Below, one piece after another: positions 7,271 to 13,153 of a stretch of 13,153 nt of DNA. The notes beneath the pieces are model-generated. The model was not told where the DNA came from. It was given only the letters and a program-made list of their open reading frames with translations, and searched no databases. The stretch lies in NCBI GenBank assembly GCA_964406005.1, contig CAYOPZ010000055.1:1-13153 (forward strand), written 5' to 3'. Within the stretch, counting starts at the first letter, position 1, and every line of letters begins with the position of its first letter. This stretch comes from CAYOPZ01 sp964406005 (GTDB lineage: Bacteria > Bacteroidota > Bacteroidia > Bacteroidales > SM23-62). The position numbers and the translations under genes were made by a program.

Positions 7271-7350
7271 CGGTAGAAATACATTCGGGACGTCAGTCTA
7301 TTTTCTAAAAGATTGTAGGAAGAAGCGAAGTTGCCTGTAAGGAGATACCG

Positions 7351-7977
7351 CTATTCGATCAGATTGTTCTTCAGGGCGTATTTAACAATTTCTGCATTTG
7401 ATTTCAGGTTCATTTTTCTAAGGATCCGTGTCCGGTAAGTGCTAATGGTTTTTTCGCTGAGTGAAAGGATCAGGCCTATTTCCTTTGAGGATAACCCTTT
7501 GGCAATAAGGATCATGACTTCATATTCCCTGTTGGAAAGGCTGGCATGTGGAGGACCTTCACGTTCCAATAGGGTGAATATGTGTTCAGCAATGGATTGG
7601 GTGATATACCTTTTCCCTCCCATGATGTTTTTAACCGCACTGAGCAACTCTTCCGGGGCGCTTTCCTTGGTCAGGTAGCCCGAGGCCCCGGATCGAAGTG
7701 CCCGTACTGCATACTGCTCTTCAGGGTAAATGCTTATAACGAGAACAGGCAGGTCGGGCTTCAGCTGTTTTATGGTTTCAAGCGTCTTGAGCCCACTCTT
7801 ATCCGGCAGGTTAATGTCAAGCATCACAAGTTCATAGCTTCCCGTCCGGAGTTTTCTTAAACCATCGGAAGCGGTACCCGATTCATCCACCGTCGTTTCC
7901 CCGGGCAGTTCCTCAAGTATTTCCCGGATGCCCCTTCTGACAACAGGATGATCGTCTATGACCAGTATACAGTGCAT
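7351..7977 (-). CDS. NarL/FixJ-family response regulator (receiver plus LuxR-type HTH)
   Basis: A 208-residue DNA-binding response regulator, of the usual length for the family. The receiver (1-120) has the acidic pair D8-D9, phospho-acceptor D54 (LDINLPDKSG), S82 at the switch position and K104 (GYLTKES). After a short linker, residues 147-205 form a LuxR-type helix-turn-helix: LSNREYEVMILIAKGLSSKE, then IGLILSLSEKTISTYRTRIL as the recognition region. All catalytic residues of a functional receiver are present. The ATG lies two bases after the stop of the large sensor kinase, which has the HisKA_3 type of core that normally pairs with NarL-family regulators, so the two form a cognate pair. 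Its target may be the tandem repeat 126 bases downstream of its stop, which would place the chemosensory operon under its control; this is inference. Confidence 0.95.
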   Translation of the reverse strand: MHCILVIDDHPVVRRGIREILEELPGETTVDESGTASDGLRKLRTGSYELVMLDINLPDKSGLKTLETIKQLKPDLPVLVISIYPEEQYAVRALRSGASGYLTKESAPEELLSAVKNIMGGKRYITQSIAEHIFTLLEREGPPHASLSNREYEVMILIAKGLSSKEIGLILSLSEKTISTYRTRILRKMNLKSNAEIVKYALKNNLIE

Positions 7978-7979
7978 TT

Positions 7980-10900
7980 TTAATGCAATCCTTGGGAGAA
8001 TGGAATTAAAATATGAATATGGGTTCCCTGGCCTTTACTGCCACGGATATCAAATGTACCGCCCATGCCGTATACCCTTTCCCTCATGCTGATAATACCG
8101 TAAGATTCTTTGGCATCTGCCTCGCTTGCCGATATTCCCCGGCCGTTATCTATAATCCGGATCTCTAAATTATTTCTTTTTACCTTCATTATCAAATCAA
8201 CCCTGGTGGCACGGGAATGCCTTGCCACGTTGGTCAATGCTTCCTGGATGATCCTGTAAATGGAAATGTCCATTCCCGGTTCCGGGTCCGGTTCCTTTCC
8301 GGGCAGGCTTGTATGTACTGCTATTCCTGAATGCTTTTCATACTCTTTGATATATGCTTCAAGTGCTTCCTTCAGTCCAAGGTCATCAAGGATCCTCGGT
8401 CTCAGTTCTGAGGAAAGGCGTGACACCTCCCGGAGAGCCCGGTCGATGATCTGAATGGTTGCCGAGGCCCGGCTTTTCAGGATTGTTCTTTCAGTATGTT
8501 GGAGTTTTGCACGGATCCAGCTGACATCCATTTTTATTGCGGTAAGTATCTGCCCGAGTTCATCATGCAGGTTGCGGGCGATCATTTTACGTTCTTCTTC
8601 ACGGATGTTTTCCGTGTGCCTGGAAAGGCTTTTTATCTGCTGGTAACTGATTTTCAATCTGTGTTCAGCTTCAATCCTGGCCGAAACATCATCGAAGATG
8701 CAGACAATTTCACCTGCCGGGAGTTTGTAGACCCTGTTTTCAACGTATAATTCCAGCTTTTCATCCCGGTAATGGGAGGCTGGTACAAATGCGGGACGGT
8801 TTGTGCTCCACACCTGCTTCATCGCATCGAGAAGCCCAATTCTGTCTGCATCCGGGAAGCCGGTAAGGATATCTCTGCCTTTGACCTCCTTCTCTCTCTT
8901 AACCCTGCATATCCGCATCCCCGCCTTGTTCATATTCTCCAAAATGAATTTATCCGATTCGGGATTGTATTTGTAAATGGCAACCCCGCTCGACATGTTT
9001 GAATACAGTTCCCTGAATCTTGCTTCATTTTCAACAAGATCCTGGACCATCTTCTTTCGACCGGTTATATTCCACAGATAATTGCGCGTTCCGGTGATCT
9101 TATCTCCTTGTTTCAGGAGCGTAATCTTTTCCTGCATCCAGATTTCATTACCGTTTTTATGGATTCCCCTGATTTCATAATCCTCGGGAGCCTTTTCGCC
9201 CTTCATTCTTTTTTCATGGTATGAGGCCTTTCTCTGAAGATCTTCACTGTGAACGAGTGTTTTCGGCGACAGCTTCTTCATTTCACTCATCGTATAGCCG
9301 AACAATTTCGCAAATGCACGGTTAAAGTAGGAAATGTTTCCCTCAACATCCTTCGTTATTATAGCGATCCCAGCCTTATCCACCAGGTCCTTATACCTCC
9401 TCTCGCTTTCCATCAATGCTTCCTCGGCTGCCTTTTTTTCTGTAATGTCATGATAGGCAATCACCGCTCCATAACCCTCGAGCGGCATTGGAACTGCCGT
9501 GACGTTGACCCAGGTAACCTTACCTTTGCTATCGATGATCCCCATCTCAACGTCCTCAACCCTCCGGTTTTCCTGCAATACCCTGACGCTGGCATATTCA
9601 TCGGAAGGCATAGGCGTTCCGTCGGGTCGTATTGTCTGCCATTCCCTTTCGTGGTAACTTCTTTGCCTGTGCCCGTCCCGTGACAAGCCCAGTATTCTTT
9701 CCAGTTCAAGGTTTGCTTCCTGTATCTGCCCAGAGGCATCGATTATGGATATTCCAACGGGGAAAGTTTCGAACACGACCCTGTATTTTTCAAGAGCGAT
9801 CTTCAGTGCCCGCTCCATTCCCATCCGGGCGGTTATATCGGTCGCGACACCCACAACTCCGGACATATTCATGTTCTTATCAAAGACGGGCGACAGCCGG
9901 TTATCGAAATGAACCCCATTCAGTTCTGTTGTACCGGAAACCTTTTCACCCTTAAGAGCCCGGCGCAGGACATCACGGCCATTTGTTACTGTACCGTCGT
10001 GTTCTATCCATGGCAGCGAGCCGTAGAGATCAAAGGCAGATACACCCACATTTTCACCGGGCTTCATACCTACAGCCTCTACTTGCTTCCCCTTGTGGAA
10101 TGTGAAAACGCCCCTGTTATCGATGGCAAAAATTGTGATAGGCGCGTTATTTAGCACTGTATAAAGCCATTGCTCGGTCCGCTGCAGGGCACTCTCAGAG
10201 TATTTCAGCTCCGTCTGGTCGCGACATATAAATCCTGCATTCTGAACCTTTCCCGTGATATCCCTGATGGGGAAGCTGGTTATGGAGAGGGTCCTTTCAC
10301 AGCCGTTGAGGGTAACCGATAAATCAAAGGTTGAGGATATTCCTTCATCAAACGCCTTATGACCCGTTTCTTGGGTGAATACTTCCTTTCCGAACAGATC
10401 TTTCAGATTCTTTCCAATCACACCTTGAGCATCCAGTCCGTATTCACCCAGGCTTTTTCCTCCTGCCGTAAGGATGCTGCCATTCCTTTCAGTGCTGAAT
10501 ACCATGTCGTCCATTGATTCCACCAGGCTGCGGTATTTATTCTCGCTTTCCTGGAGATCGTGCAGGGCCTTCTGCCTGTCCGTAATATCCGCCACAAATG
10601 CATGAAAACCCTCAACCCTGCCTTTTTCATCCAATTGTGGTATATAATGAAGACTGACATAGCGGTCTCCGCCCAAAGCATAAGGAATTAATACGTCTCC
10701 ACTGACTTCCTGCCCCGACAACGCTGCATTCGCATAGTCCCCGATCAGCCTGGACGCTTCTTTACCATACATTTCACTGTAATGCCTTCCAATGAAATCC
10801 TCCCGGGGAATCCCGAACCAGTCTTCATAAAGTTTGTTCACATACCGGTACCTTCCTTCGTTGTCCAGATAGGAAACCAGGGCAGGGCTATTGTCCGTGA

Positions 10901-12488
10901 TCAGGCTTATTTCGCGTTCCCGTCTCTTCAGGGTATCCTGGGCGGCTATCATATCGGTAATATCCATTGAGATCCCGAGAATCTGACAGACCCTTCCGTT
11001 TTCATCCCGTTTGAAAACACAGACACGGTCCCTGTAATTCCGCCATTGATTCCCTTTATACCTCATCCTGTATTCCATTTCGACTATCTGCTTGTCTTCG
11101 GAATTCAGAAGTTTTTTGCGAGTGGATTGAATTATAGGAATATCATCCGGATGAACCTCATCATAAATGGCTTTCAGGTCAGCTTCTGCCGGGTCAGGCC
11201 TCAGGATTCCGCCCATTAAATCACGTTGCGCCTGGCTTGCCCATATGTTTTTTTCCTGTTTGAAATCATATATATAAAGGGATAATTGCGGGCAACTGTT
11301 GATCGCTTCAAAAAAGGCAAGCTGGTCGCTCATCGACTGCTCAAGCTGCTTCTGTTTTGTAACGTCCTTTAAAATGCAATATGATTGCATGCAGTTGCCT
11401 TTTTCATCATGATGCAGTTTCCCGTCAATGGAAACGGAGATTTCATTTCCATGCTTGGTAACCATTTTATATTCAACGGAGCAAGCTTTACCTTCGAGTT
11501 TGAATTTCTGAAAGTTCTTTTGAAATCTTTCCTTGTCTTCCTTTGCAAGAAAATCCCCAAAATATTTACCCCGGACTTCTTTAAAATCGTAGCCTAGCAT
11601 CCTTAACCATGAACGATTGGCTGAAATGATCCGCCCATCCTCTGAGAGCGATTGAAATACAAACGGGGCGTCTTCAAACAGCTTCCTGTATCTTTCTTCA
11701 CTCTCCCCAAGATGCTTCCGCAGTAATTCTTTATCAGTCGTATCCTTCAGAATGCAGTAAATCGAGTTAATATCCCCTGAACTGCAAACGTTAATTAAAC
11801 AGGTTAAAGACACTGATAACTCATGACGGTCTTTTCTCAGCAGTGTATAATCCAGGTCCTGGATTATGCCTTTTTCTTTAAGGACTGTAAAATTTTGTTT
11901 AAATCTGTTTCTGCATTCCCTGGTCAGGATGTCCCCAAACCATTTTTCTTTTATTTCGTCCTCCGGAAAACCTGTCAATTCGATCCATGCCCTGTTTACC
12001 GATAAAAGGTTACCCTCAGGATCCATCACCTGAAAAGCAACATCTGCATTTTCAAACCGCTGGTTGGATAACTCTGCATCATCTGCGGATATATTCGAGT
12101 TATCCTTCCGGTACAGTGCGGATTCAATGGCCACTCGAAGTTCGTCCCAGTTCAACGGTCTGCTGAGCAAAGCATGGGGGTGTGTCTCCATGACTTTCTT
12201 AAAAGATCTTTCATTTTGGGATTCAGAGATATATATCACCGGGATGTCATGTTTATCACGTATTAATTTGCAGTTCTTAATAACATTCAGGTTCTCTCCT
12301 GAATGCAGTTCGCAAATTATAATCTCCGGAACTGTCTCCCCGGGCTTTTCGAAGAGGGTTTTGCTATCTAAGCAGATGTCGATGTTGGAGTAACCATATC
12401 CTTCAAGTCTCCCGGCCAGAGTGTTTGCTTCGTTGCGGTTATACATGATTAATAATATACTTCCCGCTCTGAGAGTTATATTCTCCAT
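7980..12488 (-). CDS. Large soluble sensor histidine kinase: pseudo-receiver, nine PAS domains, HisKA_3, HATPase_c
   Basis: About 1502 residues from the preferred ATG at 12488 (numbering below); a TTG at 12497 would add three residues. No membrane segment is visible, so it should act in the cytoplasm. Residues 7-128 have a receiver fold, but its active-site residues are lost (E60 in place of the phospho-aspartate, R110 in place of the lysine). Nine PAS domains follow, starting near 142, 263, 388, 522, 645, 770, 895, 1025 and 1152, most ending in the usual 'D-T/I-T' segment (for example ILKDTTDKE, VADITDRQK, AYHDITEKK). The kinase core has H1308 (ARNLHDELGQ), an N-box at N1420 (EALTNVARHS) and ATP-lid residues IIDNGRGI and YGIISMRERV. 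It should phosphorylate the NarL-type regulator encoded two bases downstream. Ligands or cofactors of the PAS domains cannot be told from sequence. Confidence 0.95.
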   Translation of the reverse strand: MENITLRAGSILLIMYNRNEANTLAGRLEGYGYSNIDICLDSKTLFEKPGETVPEIIICELHSGENLNVIKNCKLIRDKHDIPVIYISESQNERSFKKVMETHPHALLSRPLNWDELRVAIESALYRKDNSNISADDAELSNQRFENADVAFQVMDPEGNLLSVNRAWIELTGFPEDEIKEKWFGDILTRECRNRFKQNFTVLKEKGIIQDLDYTLLRKDRHELSVSLTCLINVCSSGDINSIYCILKDTTDKELLRKHLGESEERYRKLFEDAPFVFQSLSEDGRIISANRSWLRMLGYDFKEVRGKYFGDFLAKEDKERFQKNFQKFKLEGKACSVEYKMVTKHGNEISVSIDGKLHHDEKGNCMQSYCILKDVTKQKQLEQSMSDQLAFFEAINSCPQLSLYIYDFKQEKNIWASQAQRDLMGGILRPDPAEADLKAIYDEVHPDDIPIIQSTRKKLLNSEDKQIVEMEYRMRYKGNQWRNYRDRVCVFKRDENGRVCQILGISMDITDMIAAQDTLKRREREISLITDNSPALVSYLDNEGRYRYVNKLYEDWFGIPREDFIGRHYSEMYGKEASRLIGDYANAALSGQEVSGDVLIPYALGGDRYVSLHYIPQLDEKGRVEGFHAFVADITDRQKALHDLQESENKYRSLVESMDDMVFSTERNGSILTAGGKSLGEYGLDAQGVIGKNLKDLFGKEVFTQETGHKAFDEGISSTFDLSVTLNGCERTLSITSFPIRDITGKVQNAGFICRDQTELKYSESALQRTEQWLYTVLNNAPITIFAIDNRGVFTFHKGKQVEAVGMKPGENVGVSAFDLYGSLPWIEHDGTVTNGRDVLRRALKGEKVSGTTELNGVHFDNRLSPVFDKNMNMSGVVGVATDITARMGMERALKIALEKYRVVFETFPVGISIIDASGQIQEANLELERILGLSRDGHRQRSYHEREWQTIRPDGTPMPSDEYASVRVLQENRRVEDVEMGIIDSKGKVTWVNVTAVPMPLEGYGAVIAYHDITEKKAAEEALMESERRYKDLVDKAGIAIITKDVEGNISYFNRAFAKLFGYTMSEMKKLSPKTLVHSEDLQRKASYHEKRMKGEKAPEDYEIRGIHKNGNEIWMQEKITLLKQGDKITGTRNYLWNITGRKKMVQDLVENEARFRELYSNMSSGVAIYKYNPESDKFILENMNKAGMRICRVKREKEVKGRDILTGFPDADRIGLLDAMKQVWSTNRPAFVPASHYRDEKLELYVENRVYKLPAGEIVCIFDDVSARIEAEHRLKISYQQIKSLSRHTENIREEERKMIARNLHDELGQILTAIKMDVSWIRAKLQHTERTILKSRASATIQIIDRALREVSRLSSELRPRILDDLGLKEALEAYIKEYEKHSGIAVHTSLPGKEPDPEPGMDISIYRIIQEALTNVARHSRATRVDLIMKVKRNNLEIRIIDNGRGISASEADAKESYGIISMRERVYGMGGTFDIRGSKGQGTHIHILIPFSQGLH

Positions 12489-12530
12489 AGCAATCAAGAT
12501 CAGTTGGTAATAGTGTTAACTTCTAATGTT

Positions 12531-12561
12531 TAAAGTTACTTTGAAATTGACATCAAGGCAA
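12531..12561 (-). promoter_or_regulatory. Weak candidate Bacteroidota-type promoter for the sensor kinase gene
   Basis: Read on the minus strand, TTG (12561-12559) is followed after 20 bases by TAACTTTA (12538-12531), one base off the Bacteroidota -7 consensus TAnnTTTG, at roughly its usual spacing to a -33 TTG. It lies about 43 bases upstream of the kinase ATG. Short degenerate motifs like this occur by chance, so this is a suggestion only. Confidence 0.2.
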
Positions 12562-12955
12562 GTTTTATAATTTAACATCCAGACGACGAACAATTTATTC
12601 AAAGCGGGAAGGCTATTATCATGTTCCATAATTAATCAATCCGGGGGGAATATATTGAATCGAGGACGTTTGATGATAATCTGTAAGTTCATAAAAGGTA
12701 TAATCCGTATTGAAATTACCATCTTTGCTCAGAGTCCATTCTTTTCTTCGTATCTATATTGAGATAGTTATTCCCATTTGTATTGAGCTCCTCCCGGCAT
12801 TAGCTACACTCTGATGCAGAGATTTCGGGCTTTTACTCAAATCAATGCCAGTGATAAAATCTGCAATTATGAGGATAAGTGAAACCAGGTTAAATCGGGT
12901 AAATTCTGCAGGAAAGACCGTACTTTGCGAGACGGAATGCGAGATAAAAAAATCA

Positions 12956-12986
12956 AACCCTTGCAAGCGCTTGCCCTACAAGGGTT
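12956..12986. repeat. Nested inverted repeat (8-bp outer stem with inner palindrome)
   Basis: AACCCTTG (12956-12963) pairs perfectly with CAAGGGTT (12979-12986). Between them lies CAAGCGCTTG (12964-12973), itself a perfect 10-base palindrome, then CCCTA. On the minus strand it is followed by TGATTTTTTTATC, so it could end a transcript arriving from the right as an intrinsic terminator. A recombination or dispersed-repeat core is an alternative. Confidence 0.5.
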
Positions 12987-13153
12987 CCGGAATTTTTATT
13001 GCGGTGACGACGAGATTGCTCATACGCCATTCGGCGGATTCGCGGACTCGGATTTGGGGAATTTCAAAGGTTCAAATCTCAAATGCTTCGCATTTTCATT
13101 TTGTTTTTCCATTCAACTTCAGAAAACAGGTTTTCTTCGTTCTCTGAAAAAAC

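Larger units (their letters stand above)
7143..7350. other. Intergenic regulatory region between the two-component pair and the chemosensory operon
   Basis: This 208-base gap has no supported gene. It separates the stop of the NarL-type regulator from the start of the receiver gene; all other gaps in the window are 2-24 bases, so this is the natural place for a terminator and/or the promoter of the chemosensory operon. It holds a perfect hairpin at 7251-7270 and a perfect 10-bp tandem repeat at 7184-7225. No clear -33/-7 or -35/-10 pair was found on the minus strand, which would fit an activator-dependent promoter, though that is inference. Confidence 0.6.
12489..13153. other. Right-end region without a supported gene
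   Basis: These 665 bases lie upstream of the sensor kinase. The open frames here (12754-12966 minus, 12845-13147 plus) overlap on opposite strands and show no recognisable domain or motif, so they are not called as genes. The region holds a nested inverted repeat (12956-12986) and two small hairpins near the edge (13081-13095 and 13121-13136). A minus-strand frame open from the window edge ends at a TGA at 13081-13079 after 24 codons; it could be the last residues of a gene lying to the right, but it is too short to recognise. Confidence 0.5.

Noticed and set aside
7980..12497. TTG at 12497 as the start of the sensor kinase
   Set aside because: It only adds three residues; the ATG at 12488 in the same frame is the more usual start codon and keeps the whole receiver-like domain.
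12547..12571. Plus-strand sigma70-like promoter, TTGACA followed by TATAAT
   Set aside because: The spacing is 13 bases, too short for a functional -35/-10 pair, and no plus-strand gene follows.
12754..12966. 70-codon minus-strand open frame with a hydrophobic stretch
   Set aside because: A hydrophobic run (about NLVSLILIIADFITGI) hints at a membrane peptide, but there is no ribosome-binding context, and the frame begins inside the inverted repeat and overlaps the opposite-strand frame.
13065..13078. tRNA-like T-loop sequence (GGTTCAAATC)
   Set aside because: The flanking bases cannot form the T stem, and no D-arm, anticodon arm or acceptor stem lies nearby.
12845..13147. 100-codon plus-strand open frame near the right edge
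   Set aside because: It runs straight through the nested palindrome, overlaps another open frame on the opposite strand and has no recognisable motif or neighbour relation.

Overview
The window is a bacterial signalling region in which every convincing gene lies on the minus strand, so transcription runs from right to left. The likely host is a Bacteroidota-type bacterium. The support is indirect: start codons are preceded by A-rich stretches rather than clear Shine-Dalgarno sequences, base composition is moderate, and the signalling proteins are of a style common in environmental members of that group. No taxonomic marker gene is present, so this stays an inference.

Right part (about 12.5 to 7.35 kb): a two-component pair. 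A soluble sensor kinase of about 1500 residues has a degenerate receiver domain, nine consecutive PAS domains and a HisKA_3/HATPase core. Two bases after its stop codon comes a NarL/FixJ-type response regulator, its probable partner. A 208-base gap follows. It contains a GC-rich hairpin and four perfect 10-bp tandem repeats, each holding a heptamer that fits the E. coli NarL recognition consensus TACYYMT.

Left part (about 7.14 kb to the left edge): a compact chemosensory operon. It encodes a stand-alone receiver protein, a CheW with a lysine-rich tail, a CheR methyltransferase fused to TPR repeats, a second CheW with an N-terminal extension, two CHASE3-HAMP methyl-accepting receptors, and the start of a CheA kinase whose HPt domain is complete but whose remainder lies beyond base 1. 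The order CheW, CheR-TPR, CheW, receptor(s), CheA matches wspB-wspC-wspD-wspE of Pseudomonas. This points to an 'alternative cellular function' array (surface sensing, biofilm or second-messenger control) rather than classical flagellar chemotaxis. No CheB, flagellar, gliding or GGDEF gene is visible inside the window.

The two receptor genes share 735 bp of perfectly identical DNA covering the signalling hairpin, while their sensory halves have diverged. This looks like recent gene conversion and would let both receptors couple identically to the same CheA/CheW array. The proposed logic is that cytoplasmic PAS sensing drives the NarL-type regulator, which may control the chemosensory operon through the decamer repeats. 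The last 665 bases at the right hold no convincing gene, only inverted repeats and a weak promoter candidate.
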